From Lacrimispora amygdalina (GTDB taxonomy: Bacteria > Bacillota > Clostridia > Lachnospirales > Lachnospiraceae), in contig NZ_OAOF01000014.1 of assembly GCF_900205965.1 (NCBI RefSeq), positions 62,001-126,000 of the forward strand: a DNA stretch of 64,000 nt, read 5' to 3'. The translations under genes were made by a program, and so were the position numbers. Position 1 is the stretch's first letter; each line of letters starts with the position of its first letter. The notes under the pieces were generated by a model, which searched no databases, had not been told where the DNA came from, and worked only from the letters and a program-made list of their open reading frames with translations. Below, in pieces: positions 9,732-18,132 of the stretch.

Positions 9732-9756
9732 ACAACAGTCCCTCAATCACTTACCA

Positions 9757-10038
9757 TCATTTTTCAATATCTACATCCGCTCCGTCAAGCAGTTCGGAAA
9801 ATATTTTAAATAAATAATCTATCTCGTTATCATCCTCAACAAACTCATACAGGGCATCTTCTTCATCCCGTTTTGACAAGTCTTTTAAGATGTAACATTC
9901 TCCTTCTTCGTCCTCATCTGCCGTGTCTGTAACCAGCAGATAATTCATACCATTAATTCTGGTTTCTTCTAAAACATAAAAAGCAATCTCTTCCCCTTCG
10001 TCATTGGTCAGGGTAATTTTCTTCTCTTCACTGTTCAT
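9757..10038 (-). CDS. DUF1292 small acidic protein (YrzB family)
   Basis: 93-residue acidic protein of the DUF1292/YrzB family, of unknown function but almost always next to ruvX and ireB in Firmicutes. The conserved pattern of GEEIAFYVLEETRINGMNYL followed by the acidic LVTDTADEDEEGECYILK is visible. It overlaps the end of ruvX by 11 bases, so it is translationally coupled to it. Confidence 0.88.
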   Translation of the reverse strand: MNSEEKKITLTNDEGEEIAFYVLEETRINGMNYLLVTDTADEDEEGECYILKDLSKRDEEDALYEFVEDDNEIDYLFKIFSELLDGADVDIEK

Positions 10039-10468
10039 TGCCTGTCTCCTGTTTTAAGCTGTCTAGATATCCCTGCAGAATCAGTCCTGCTGCAACCTTG
10101 TCAATTACCGCTTTCCGGTCTTCCCGTCTTACGCCGCTTTCCATTAAAATTCTCTCAGATGCGGCTGTCGTCAGTCTCTCATCCCATAAAACTACAGTAA
10201 GACCTGTCCGGCGTTCAAGCATTTGTTTAAATTCTTCTGTTTTTTTCGCTCTGTCACCAGCTGTATTATTCATATTCTTAGGATAACCCAAAACAATGGT
10301 TTCAATCTCATAGTCCCCAATAAGCTGCTCAATCCGGGCACAGGTTTTTCTCAGTTTGTTTTCTTCTTCTCTCGTAATTGTCTCCACGCCCTGGGCGGTT
10401 ATACCCAGTAAGTCGGAAACAGCAACTCCAACAGTCTTAGAGCCGTAATCAAGTCCCATGATTCTCAT
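10028..10468 (-). CDS. ruvX: RuvX/YqgF Holliday-junction resolvase-like nuclease
   Basis: RNase H-fold nuclease family implicated in 16S rRNA 5' processing and junction resolution. Conserved motifs: IMGLDYGSKTVGVAVSD with the first catalytic Asp, VLGYPKNMNNTAG, and the C-terminal WDERLTT motif. ATG at 10468 is chosen because AAGGTGAG lies ten bases upstream; the further ATG at 10489 has no ribosome site. That gives about 146 residues, normal for the family. The ireB, ruvX, DUF1292 order matches Bacillus yrzL-yrrK-yrzB. Confidence 0.92.
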   Translation of the reverse strand: MRIMGLDYGSKTVGVAVSDLLGITAQGVETITREEENKLRKTCARIEQLIGDYEIETIVLGYPKNMNNTAGDRAKKTEEFKQMLERRTGLTVVLWDERLTTAASERILMESGVRREDRKAVIDKVAAGLILQGYLDSLKQETGNEQ

Positions 10469-10588
10469 ATTTTCTCTACTCACCTTCATACGCGCACGAA
10501 TTGCGCTTAATTTTTAAGCTCCAGCTATATATAGCAAAAAAATGTGTAACAAAATAAAGCTGGTCCCAGCCAACTGGATAAAAACAAA

Positions 10589-10624
10589 CTGTCAGACTCC
10601 GCCTCTTTCCACTTCATCTGACAG
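10589..10624 (-). terminator. Probable terminator after ireB
   Basis: 8-bp stem CTGTCAGA (10589-10596) with TCTGACAG (10617-10624), followed on the minus strand by TTTGTTTTTA. It lies 60 bp downstream of ireB, inside the ~215-base gap before ruvX, so ruvX probably has its own promoter in this AT-rich stretch, although I could not choose a convincing -35/-10 pair. Confidence 0.5.
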
Positions 10625-10683
10625 CTGTAACGCACTGCAAAGGTCTTATAGAGTTGAAACCTACCGGACTGACGTATCTGACA

Positions 10684-10947
10684 TCAGTCCTTTAACATCG
10701 TATCAATATATACCCGCATCAATTCTTCCAGAATCTCGTCCCGCTCCACTTTCATGATCAGACTTCTGGCATTCTTATGGCTGGTGATATAGGTAGGGTC
10801 ACCTGACATAATATACCCCACAATCTGGTTAACCGGATTATAGCCTTTCTCTGTGAGGGCAATATAAACCTGTTCCAGTACCTGACTTACGTCCAGCTTA
10901 TTTTCCTGGACTGCTTTAAAAAATTGTGTATTATGAATATCGCCCAT
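10684..10947 (-). CDS. ireB: IreB family regulatory phosphoprotein (DUF965)
   Basis: Small protein of about 87 residues, homologous to Enterococcus IreB, a substrate of the PASTA kinase IreK; it influences cephalosporin tolerance through the MurAA pathway. The phosphoacceptor region near the N-terminus (DIHNTQFF) is present, as are the conserved NPVNQIVGYIMSGDPTYIT and HKNAR motifs. ATG at 10947 is preferred to the upstream GTG (10956) because AAAGGA sits ten bases before the ATG but abuts the GTG. No kinase gene lies in the window. Confidence 0.9.
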   Translation of the reverse strand: MGDIHNTQFFKAVQENKLDVSQVLEQVYIALTEKGYNPVNQIVGYIMSGDPTYITSHKNARSLIMKVERDEILEELMRVYIDTMLKD

Positions 10948-11027
10948 GTTTCTCACGTCCTTTAACTGTTCTTCCTTATTTTAAACCATAATCATGAATT
11001 CGGCAAGATAAAAATAAATTTTGTCTG

Positions 11028-12347
11028 TCAGCGTTTTAAAATTATAATATCATTGGTCAGCATTTTCCATAAGGTTCCTGTTATCATGGTACCCTTTATA
11101 CCATCTTCAAATGGCACTGCTGCTTTTATATATTCTCTTGTATGACCGATCATATAACGAGTTCCATCCACTTCATATTCCTCTTCCATAAGCACTTCGG
11201 TCAGTGTGCCCAAATGGGATTTACGGTAAGAAAGTGACATCTCCTGTTCCAAAGCGAGAAGTTCACTGCTTCTTTTCGTTTTCACTGATTCCTGTATCTG
11301 ATCCGGCATATCTGCTGCTCTGGTTCCATTTCTGACGGAATATTTAAACACATGCATTTCATAAAACTGAAGCTTTTTTAAATATTCCCTGGTCGTTTCA
11401 AACTCTTCTTTGGTTTCTCCCGGAAACCCTACTATGATATCGGTTGTAATCGCAGGATTCTTAAATGCCTTGCGGAGAAGCTCACACCCCTCAAGATATT
11501 CTGTAGTGGTATATTTCCGGTTCATGCGCTTTAATGTGGTATCACATCCGCTTTGCAGAGACAAATGGAAATGGGGGCATACCTTTTTTAGCCCTGCAAG
11601 TGTAACTGCAAATTCTTCCGTTATGATACGGGGCTCTAAAGAGCCGAGACGAATCCGTCTGATCTGGGGAATCTCATGTACCTTTATAATTAAATCCAGT
11701 AGACTGATTCGTTCCTCCGCCGGAAAATCCATTCCATAAGAACTTAAGTGGATACCGGTCAAAACAGCTTCTTCATATCCAAGAGCCGCCAGACGTCTGA
11801 TCTCTTCCACCACTTCCTCTGGTTTTCTGCTTCTGACCCGGCCTCTGGTATAAGGAATGATACAGTAGCTGCAGAACTGGTTGCAGCCGTCCTGAACCTT
11901 TATAAATGCCCTGGTATGATCTCCAATCCTGCTGATAGAAAGATTCTCATACTCTGCTGTGTGGCTGATATCAATCACAGTATCGTCTTCCGCTTCCTGA
12001 TTCTTAGAAAAGTAATCTTCCAGAATGGTAATCAGATCCGTCTTCTTATTATTCCCGATAACCAGATCCACTGCATCATCCTTTTTCAGTTCTTCACCTG
12101 CTGCCTGGACATAACAGCCTGCCGCAACAACGACTGCGCCGGGATTTAATTTTTTTGCGCGGTGAAGCATCTGTCTGGATTTCCTGTCTGCGATATTGGT
12201 AACAGAACAGGTATTAATAATATATACATCTGCTCCCTCTGTAAACGGAACAATTTCATAGCCTGCGTTTTCCAAAAGCTGCTGCATCGCTTCTGTTTCG
12301 TATGAATTCACCTTGCAACCAAGGTTATGCAGGGCTGCCTTTCTCAT
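11028..12347 (-). CDS. mtaB: tRNA (N6-threonylcarbamoyladenosine37) methylthiotransferase MtaB
   Basis: Radical-SAM methylthiotransferase that converts t6A37 to ms2t6A37 in ANN-decoding tRNAs. The 439-residue protein has the N-terminal MTTase cysteines C11, C47 and C81, the radical-SAM CNQFCSYC cluster motif (155-162) and a C-terminal TRAM domain. The start KAALHNLGCKVNSYETEAM is diagnostic of the MtaB/YqeV branch. In Bacillus the homologue closes the dnaJ-prmA-rsmE-mtaB run; here nifS, thiI and an HPr-like gene intervene. Confidence 0.95.
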   Translation of the reverse strand: MRKAALHNLGCKVNSYETEAMQQLLENAGYEIVPFTEGADVYIINTCSVTNIADRKSRQMLHRAKKLNPGAVVVAAGCYVQAAGEELKKDDAVDLVIGNNKKTDLITILEDYFSKNQEAEDDTVIDISHTAEYENLSISRIGDHTRAFIKVQDGCNQFCSYCIIPYTRGRVRSRKPEEVVEEIRRLAALGYEEAVLTGIHLSSYGMDFPAEERISLLDLIIKVHEIPQIRRIRLGSLEPRIITEEFAVTLAGLKKVCPHFHLSLQSGCDTTLKRMNRKYTTTEYLEGCELLRKAFKNPAITTDIIVGFPGETKEEFETTREYLKKLQFYEMHVFKYSVRNGTRAADMPDQIQESVKTKRSSELLALEQEMSLSYRKSHLGTLTEVLMEEEYEVDGTRYMIGHTREYIKAAVPFEDGIKGTMITGTLWKMLTNDIIILKR

Positions 12348-12406
12348 TTTATTTTCTCCTATCTAAATAATGCTTAAATTTTCAGTATTTTCATGTAAAA
12401 TTACCA

Positions 12407-12435
12407 TTGACTTTTATACAATAAATCAGTAGTAT
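12407..12435 (+). promoter_or_regulatory. Sigma-A promoter for the HPr-like gene
   Basis: TTGACT (12407-12412), 17-bp spacer, TAGTAT (12430-12435), about 60 bases upstream of the HPr-like start, which also has the ribosome site AAGGAGG. Confidence 0.65.
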
Positions 12436-12496
12436 TGAAGTGAAAAAGGGGCGGTTCCCTGATTAATATAAAAGCTCACGCAAGGAGGTTTCTCAC

Positions 12497-12730
12497 ATGA
12501 AAACAGTTCGTATATCTTTAAATTCCATCGACAAAGTAAAATCTTTCGTAAATGATCTGACAAAATTTGATACAGACTTTGATCTTGTTTCCGGCAGATA
12601 TGTGATTGATGCAAAATCTATTATGGGTATTTTTAGTCTGGATTTATCCAAACCCATTGATTTAAACATTCATTCCGAGAACAGCGTCGATGAAATCTTA
12701 AACATTTTATCTCCATATATTGTAGATTAA
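12497..12730 (+). CDS. HPr-like protein without the catalytic histidine
   Basis: 77-residue protein with the length and C-terminal half of HPr. The regulatory-serine motif is clear: DAKSIMGIFSLDL, Ser41 matching HPr Ser46. However, the HAxP active-site region is replaced by SIDKVKSFVND with no histidine, so it cannot carry phosphate from Enzyme I in the ordinary way. It is monocistronic, on the plus strand between divergent mtaB and convergent thiI, with its own promoter and AAGGAGG site. It may be a Crh-like regulator or a structural relative; the function is not known. Confidence 0.75.
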   Translation: MKTVRISLNSIDKVKSFVNDLTKFDTDFDLVSGRYVIDAKSIMGIFSLDLSKPIDLNIHSENSVDEILNILSPYIVD

Positions 12731-12750
12731 CTGGATTAAGAATCATGACC

Positions 12751-12794
12751 AAATGGGATCCGTCCTTTTAAAAAGGAGCCGGACCCCATTTTTT
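12751..12794. terminator. Bidirectional terminator between the HPr-like gene and thiI
   Basis: AAATGGG...CCCATTT outer stem with inner CCTTTT/AAAAGG pairing, small bulges, ending in a T-run on the plus strand and a matching A-run giving T's on the minus strand. Confidence 0.7.
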
Positions 12795-12798
12795 ATTT

Positions 12799-13977
12799 CT
12801 AACACCAGATCTTTTCTACCGTGCGTATGGCCGTCTCAACCAGCTCATCAATCTTTTCTTCCAGTTTTTCCTCTGACCGCTCGATCATCTTGATACTCGG
12901 CTTCGTCACCGGATGCTTCGCAACAAAGATGGTGCAGCAGTCCTCAAACGGAAGCACGGAAGTCTCATAAGTACCGATCTTTTCCGATACATCAACAATC
13001 TCCTGTTTGTCAAAACCAATGACTGGGCGGAATACTGGAATTGTGCAGGCTGCATCAGTGGCTGCCAGTGACTGCATGGTCTGAGAAGCTACCTGTCCGA
13101 TGCTTTCTCCTGTAATCAGTGCCTGGGCTCCTGATTCCCCTGCCAAATGCTCTGCGATCCGCATCATATACCGTCTCATGATGATGGTAAGCTCCTCATG
13201 AGGGCATTTATCATAAATATACAGCTGAATATCAGTAAAATTCACAATATGAAGATGAATCGGTCCGGAGTATCTGGATACCAGCTTTGCAAGATCAATT
13301 ACCTTTTCCTTTGCCCGTTCACTTGTATAGGGCGGAGCATGGAAGTAAACAGCATCAATCTTCACGCCTCTCTTAGCAATCATATAGCCGGCCACCGGAC
13401 TGTCGATACCGCCGGATAATAAAAGCATGGCTTTTCCGTTAGTGCCTACCGGCATTCCTCCCGGTCCCGGAATGATTCTGGAATATATATTAATTTTATT
13501 TCTGACTTCCACATGAAGCATTACTTCTGGCTTATGAACATCGACCTTCGTCTCCGGAAATGTATGAAGAATTATTTCTCCCAAATCACGGTTGATCTGT
13601 TCGGAATTCACAGGATAACGCTTGTTTCCTCTTCTTGTATTTACTTTAAATGTAAAATGCTTATCCTCATAATACTGTTCCACATAGGATAAAGCCTGCT
13701 GTTTTAAATCCTCATAGCCATTGTCTTCTACCTGAACCATGGGGCAGATGGCTGCGATTCCGAATATGCGGCTTAATGATTCAACCACCTCATCATAATC
13801 ATAATCTGATTCTGCTGTAGCATAGATACGTCCTGATTCCTTTGAAACGATAAAATCTCCATCCAGTCTCTTTAATGCGTGACGGATGTGTGCCACAAGG
13901 GCATCTTCAAATAAGAAACGGTTTTTTCCCTTTACACCGATTTCTGCGTATTTTATTAAAAATGATTGATATTGCAT
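12799..13977 (-). CDS. thiI: tRNA 4-thiouridine synthase ThiI
   Basis: ThiI activates U8 of tRNA with ATP and inserts sulfur; it also serves thiazole synthesis in some organisms. The 392-residue form has an N-terminal ferredoxin-like/THUMP region (~1-165) and a PP-loop ATPase with LLLSGGIDSPVAGYM. It lacks the C-terminal rhodanese domain of the E. coli enzyme, as is normal in Firmicutes, where a dedicated NifS-type desulfurase supplies sulfur. That partner gene is immediately upstream (24 bp), a strong functional link. Confidence 0.95.
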   Translation of the reverse strand: MQYQSFLIKYAEIGVKGKNRFLFEDALVAHIRHALKRLDGDFIVSKESGRIYATAESDYDYDEVVESLSRIFGIAAICPMVQVEDNGYEDLKQQALSYVEQYYEDKHFTFKVNTRRGNKRYPVNSEQINRDLGEIILHTFPETKVDVHKPEVMLHVEVRNKINIYSRIIPGPGGMPVGTNGKAMLLLSGGIDSPVAGYMIAKRGVKIDAVYFHAPPYTSERAKEKVIDLAKLVSRYSGPIHLHIVNFTDIQLYIYDKCPHEELTIIMRRYMMRIAEHLAGESGAQALITGESIGQVASQTMQSLAATDAACTIPVFRPVIGFDKQEIVDVSEKIGTYETSVLPFEDCCTIFVAKHPVTKPSIKMIERSEEKLEEKIDELVETAIRTVEKIWC

Positions 13978-14001
13978 CTGTTGTCCTTTCTTTGTAAAAC
14001 C

Positions 14002-15156
14002 CTAACCTCTCTGATACCGTCTGAGCACAGGCAGCAGTTCCTTTAAAGTATCAATGCAGTAGTCCACTTCTTCTCTTGTATTAAAAACTCCAAAACTGAA
14101 CCTTAAGGTGGAATCCAGAAGCTCTGGCTTCAATCCTATTCCCTTTAAGGTCCCGCTGACAGCCGGGTGATTGGATGAGCAGGCGGACCCGGAAGAAACA
14201 TAGATCTCCCGCTCTTCCAGCGCGTGAAGAAGAACTTCACTGCGGATATTTAAGAAACTGGCACTGACTATCTGTGGTGCCGACAATTCACCCTTAAAGC
14301 TGTTTATCGTTACTCCCTCTATTTCAGAAAGTCTGTCAATCAAATAGTCCTTAAGCTCTATGATACCCCGTATTTTCTCCCTGTAATTGGTGTACATAAA
14401 GCTTGCCGCAGCAGATAAACCTGCAATCCCCGGAACATTTTCCGTTCCGGAACGCATCCCTCTTTGCTGGCCGCCGCCATAAATTAACGGTTTTATCTTA
14501 ACCCGTTTGTCAATATAGAGGAAACCTGCGCCTTTCGGTCCATGAATCTTATGGGCGCTTGCAGAGAGAAGATCAATTCCCTGGCTCTTTGGCCGGATTA
14601 AAAGCTTTCCATATGCCTGAATGGCATCAACATGGAATAAAATATTGGGGTTTTTCTTCTTAATCACTTTTGAAATGGCTTCCACCGGCTCAATGGCACC
14701 GATCTCATTGTTCACATACATAATGGAAACAAGAATGGTCTCCGGACAGATTGCATCTTCCAGCTCCTGTAAGCTGATATGCCCATGTTCATTCACAGAA
14801 AGATACGTCACCCGAAATCCCTGCTCTTCCAGATAGGCAAGAGGGTTGTATACGGACGCGTGTTCAATTCCGGTACTGATGATATGATTTCCCGCCCGTT
14901 TATTGGCCATGGCAGTCTCTATAAGCGCCATATTGTTGGACTCTGATCCTCCGGAAGTAAAAACGATCTCCTTTGCAGCCACCTTTAAGGTTCCGGCTAT
15001 GGTTTCTGCTGCTTCTTTGATATACCGTTCCGCATCCAGTCCTTTTTTATGCCTTGCAGATGGGTTTCCATAATCCTCCATCATTGTTTTTATCACAATG
15101 TCTTTTACCGGCTCCAGAACTCTGGTTGTAGCCGAATTATCAAAATATGCTTCCAT
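14002..15156 (-). CDS. NifS/IscS-type cysteine desulfurase paired with ThiI
   Basis: PLP-dependent class V aminotransferase-fold desulfurase of 384 residues that takes sulfur from cysteine as persulfide. The N-terminus YFDNSATTRVLEPVKD, the PLP lysine in SASAHKIHGPKGAG and the active cysteine in SSGSACSSNHP are all present. The long mobile loop and position just before thiI match Bacillus nifZ-thiI, so it probably serves tRNA thiolation rather than Fe-S assembly; no iscU is nearby. It follows rsmE by 13 bp. Confidence 0.93.
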   Translation of the reverse strand: MEAYFDNSATTRVLEPVKDIVIKTMMEDYGNPSARHKKGLDAERYIKEAAETIAGTLKVAAKEIVFTSGGSESNNMALIETAMANKRAGNHIISTGIEHASVYNPLAYLEEQGFRVTYLSVNEHGHISLQELEDAICPETILVSIMYVNNEIGAIEPVEAISKVIKKKNPNILFHVDAIQAYGKLLIRPKSQGIDLLSASAHKIHGPKGAGFLYIDKRVKIKPLIYGGGQQRGMRSGTENVPGIAGLSAAASFMYTNYREKIRGIIELKDYLIDRLSEIEGVTINSFKGELSAPQIVSASFLNIRSEVLLHALEEREIYVSSGSACSSNHPAVSGTLKGIGLKPELLDSTLRFSFGVFNTREEVDYCIDTLKELLPVLRRYQRG

Positions 15157-15169
15157 TTAAGTCATCTCC

Positions 15170-15910
15170 TTAAACGCTTTCCAACTGAAACGCCAGTACG
15201 GACAGGACAAAAAGTCCTGCTGTTTCCGTGCGTAAAATCCGTTTCCCCAGTGTAATTGTATTCGCGCCGTACGTTCCTCCCAGTTCCACTTCTCCGTCTT
15301 CAAAGCCGCCTTCCGGCCCAATAAAGATCCCGACTTTCATACCCGGTTTTATAAGGGAGAAAATCTCTCTGGTCTGTGTCATACCTTCTGCGTGCTCAAA
15401 AGGAAGTAAAAGTATATCAAACTCCTTTGCATATTCAAACGCTTCCCGAAGAGTCTTCACACCTGTCACTTCCGGTATTAAAAGCCGCTTGGACTGCTTT
15501 GCCGCGCTTTCTGAAACAGCGGACCATCGTTTGATTTTGGATTCCTCTTTCTTCTTATCAAGCTTCACCACAGCACGCTTTGTTTCAACAGGAATAATCT
15601 GATATACGCCAAGTTCAACTGCCTTTTGTATGATCAGCTCCATCTTATCGCTTTTGGGAAGTCCCTGAAACAGATAAAGTTTTACAGGCAGCTCAGAGCC
15701 GCCTTCACGGACTTCTAATATCTTCGCTGTTACCTCATCAGCTGAAACGGATTCAATCTCACATAAGTAATCCTTATCCACTCCGTTACTGAGCAGGATT
15801 TCTTCTCCCGGTCCCATGCGCAGGACATTTTTAATATGATTCACATCAGTTCCTGAGATCCGGACCGTTGTCTCTGTGATCTGCTCCTGCTTCACAAAAA
15901 AATGGTACAT
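15170..15910 (-). CDS. rsmE: 16S rRNA (uracil1498-N3)-methyltransferase RsmE
   Basis: SPOUT-class methyltransferase that modifies U1498 of 16S rRNA. From ATG 15910 (ribosome site GAGGAAATC just upstream) it has 246 residues, the normal size; the frame remains open to 16000, but that overlaps prmA and lacks a ribosome site. It shows an N-terminal PUA-like domain (FFVKQEQITETTVRISGTDVNHIKNVLR) and the SPOUT knot motifs (IGPEGGF, ILRTETAGL). It follows prmA, as in Bacillus (yqeT-yqeU). Confidence 0.94.
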   Translation of the reverse strand: MYHFFVKQEQITETTVRISGTDVNHIKNVLRMGPGEEILLSNGVDKDYLCEIESVSADEVTAKILEVREGGSELPVKLYLFQGLPKSDKMELIIQKAVELGVYQIIPVETKRAVVKLDKKKEESKIKRWSAVSESAAKQSKRLLIPEVTGVKTLREAFEYAKEFDILLLPFEHAEGMTQTREIFSLIKPGMKVGIFIGPEGGFEDGEVELGGTYGANTITLGKRILRTETAGLFVLSVLAFQLESV

Positions 15911-15969
15911 GATTTCCTCTTTTCTGTCCATGTTCTTTGGACATAAAGGTATGTCCGCAGGACGCGCTC

Positions 15970-16932
15970 CTATTTCTTCCTTACCGTCACAGAAACCCAT
16001 TCACCCTGATAGGTAATCTCCACCAGTTCAAAAGCATCGTTGGCAGCAAATGCCTGTTTCACCGCTTCTTCTTTCATATTAATGATACCTGAAGTAATAA
16101 AAACAGCGCCCTTCTTCATATGAACAGGGATTTCCTTTTGCAGGGGGATAATGACATCAGCCAGAATATTAGCGACTACAACATCATATTTTTCAAAGCC
16201 TGCAGCTTCTTTTACTTCTTTTTCATCGATGATATTTCCCTTTAAAACATGAAACTTGCCGGGATCAATGTGGTTGGATTCCATATTTTCCATAACAGCT
16301 GTAATGGCGTTCTCATCCAGATCTGTTCCGAATACCTCTCTGGCACCCAATTTTAACGCTGTGATTCCAAGAATCCCGCTTCCTGTGCCCACATCGAGAA
16401 TAAGGGTATCCGGTGTCACATATTTTTTCAGCTGGCGTATGCAAAGCTGTGTTGTTTCATGCTGTCCTGTGCCAAATGCTGTTCCCGGATCAATTTCTAT
16501 TAAAAGCTTATTCTTATGTTCTTCGGGAATTTCTTCCCAGGTAGGCTTAATTAGAATATCGTCAACTGTAAATGGTTTAAAATACTGCTTCCAGTTATTT
16601 ATCCAGTCCTTATCCTCTGTCTCGCTGGTCTCAATGGTACGTGCTCCCAGATCGGTAAACATGGAAAGTTCATTCAGACCCTGCTCCACCTTTTCTAACA
16701 TTTCATCAATATTGGTATCGGAGTCCGGGTCCAGATAGAAACTGACTCTGGCGATCCCCTCGTCAGGCGGCAGTTCCGGAAGAATATCAATAAACATCCC
16801 CTTTGTCTCCGCCTCTGTAAGAGGAATATTATCTTCTATTTCAATTCCTTCAATTCCAATTTCATCAAACATGCTGCTGACCAGATCAACAGCTTCCGTT
16901 GTTGTTGTAAGCGTAAATTTTTTCCATTTCAT
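15970..16932 (-). CDS. prmA: Ribosomal protein L11 methyltransferase PrmA
   Basis: PrmA trimethylates lysines and the N-terminal amine of ribosomal protein L11. The 320 residues contain an N-terminal substrate-recognition domain, the linker motif DPGTAFGTGQHETTQ, SAM motif I (LDVGTGSGILGI) and VVANILADVI with the conserved NxLA element. It is located downstream of the dnaJ region and upstream of rsmE, the standard Firmicute neighbourhood, although a TSUP gene and a secreted protein gene now separate it from dnaJ. Confidence 0.95.
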   Translation of the reverse strand: MKWKKFTLTTTTEAVDLVSSMFDEIGIEGIEIEDNIPLTEAETKGMFIDILPELPPDEGIARVSFYLDPDSDTNIDEMLEKVEQGLNELSMFTDLGARTIETSETEDKDWINNWKQYFKPFTVDDILIKPTWEEIPEEHKNKLLIEIDPGTAFGTGQHETTQLCIRQLKKYVTPDTLILDVGTGSGILGITALKLGAREVFGTDLDENAITAVMENMESNHIDPGKFHVLKGNIIDEKEVKEAAGFEKYDVVVANILADVIIPLQKEIPVHMKKGAVFITSGIINMKEEAVKQAFAANDAFELVEITYQGEWVSVTVRKK

Positions 16933-16942
16933 AACTATTTCC

Positions 16943-17689
16943 CTATCCTTTTATAATTTTCACAAAGAGACACAAGAGTACTGCCAGGACAACAGGACGG
17001 ACAATCTTCAGACCGTTTTTTACCACAAGTCCTGAACCGATGTAATGTCCGGCAATACAGAAGAGGCCGGCTGTAAGCCCCAGCGGAATTAATACTTTTC
17101 CATTTATTAAAAATGTTATGAGAGCCGCTATATTGGAAGATAAGTTAATAACCTTTGTCGTTCCGGATGCATTCCTGATATCCATACCTGCAAGTCCGGT
17201 CAGAATAAGTATTAAAAATGTTCCCGTACCAGGACCGTAAAAACCGTCATAGCAGCCAATTACAAGGGCTGCTCCCATAGCAACCAGAATCATTTTTTTC
17301 TCAGATATTTCCTTTTTATCCTTCTGCTCTCCCATATCTTTATTTTTTAAAACATAAAATGCAACAACCGGTAAAGCCACCAGCATCATGGTCTTTAACA
17401 CCTGTTCGCTGGCCAGCATGGATAAATGAGCTCCGATTACAGAACCAGCCATAGCCAAAAGCGCAGCACCCAAAGACAGCTTCACTTTTATATAACCATT
17501 TTTCGCAAACCTTGCCGTAGATACCACTGTTCCCATGGCAGATCCCAGCTTATTTGTTCCAATTGCGAGATGAGGCGGTATTCCTGCTGCAAGATAGGCA
17601 GGCAGTGAGATCAGTCCTCCCCCACCGGCAATGGAATCCATAAGGCCCGCAAGAAAAACGAGAGGACACACAATAAAATATTGAATCAT
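16943..17689 (-). CDS. TSUP-family membrane transporter (TauE/SafE)
   Basis: Integral membrane protein of about 248 residues with roughly eight hydrophobic segments; TauE/SafE (DUF81) permeases export or import sulfonates, sulfite and similar anions. The signature GLMDSIAGGGGLISLPAYL near the N-terminus and its second-half counterpart (CYDGFYGPGTGTFL) mark the two inverted halves. ATG at 17689 has AAAGGAAA six bases upstream; the longer frame to 17803 contains the promoter. The substrate is not evident from the sequence. Confidence 0.88.
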   Translation of the reverse strand: MIQYFIVCPLVFLAGLMDSIAGGGGLISLPAYLAAGIPPHLAIGTNKLGSAMGTVVSTARFAKNGYIKVKLSLGAALLAMAGSVIGAHLSMLASEQVLKTMMLVALPVVAFYVLKNKDMGEQKDKKEISEKKMILVAMGAALVIGCYDGFYGPGTGTFLILILTGLAGMDIRNASGTTKVINLSSNIAALITFLINGKVLIPLGLTAGLFCIAGHYIGSGLVVKNGLKIVRPVVLAVLLCLFVKIIKG

Positions 17690-17756
17690 CGTCTGTTTCC
17701 TTTCTTTTGTAGGTTCCTCTTCGAATATAGATCCTTCATAAGGAAAACCACATGAT

Positions 17757-17785
17757 ATCATAACATACAATGATATGGGTTGCAA
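17757..17785 (-). promoter_or_regulatory. Sigma-A promoter for the TSUP gene
   Basis: On the minus strand: TTGCAA (17785-17780), 17-bp spacer, TATGAT (17762-17757), about 70 bases upstream of the ATG. The remaining 17786-18049 holds no gene; it is very AT-rich with A and T tracts at 17820-17855. Confidence 0.65.
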
Positions 17786-18049
17786 GCGCAGAAAACAAGG
17801 CATTTCAGGGTATATTCCGAAAAAAAATATTTTTTTGAAATTTTTTTAAAAAGTATGCAATAAAAATTACTCCTACTGCATTAACTAATTGAACGGATGA
17901 AAAAGACTTTTGTTCCGTACCGGATATAAGGGCAAAAAAAATATCAAGTAAACGAAATTCCTTGATGCATTACACCCCATCACACCCGCCTGAGTGTCCG
18001 GAACCGGAACAGAATCTTTTTTACAAAATTACAATCTAAAGGCAATTAG

Positions 18050-18118
18050 AATTTGTAATGAAAAACAGGAGGAATTTGAATGGCTGATCAGTCATTACAA
18101 ATTTCTCCTGTTTTTTTT
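18050..18118. terminator. Terminator hairpin with an overlapping alternative hairpin
   Basis: A 17-bp stem with one G-U pair joins 18062-18078 to 18098-18114 and ends in eight T's on the plus strand; it also works as terminator for the minus-strand wall-binding gene that ends at 18133. A second perfect 11-bp inverted repeat, AATTTGTAATG (18050-18060) with CATTACAAATT (18093-18103), overlaps the 3' arm of that stem, so the two structures exclude each other. Confidence 0.65.
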
Positions 18119-18132
18119 ATATGAAACGGATC

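Noticed and set aside
17820..17855. A/T tracts as a replication or curved-DNA element
   Set aside because: Simple AT-rich intergenic sequence upstream of a normal promoter; no DnaA-box cluster nearby.
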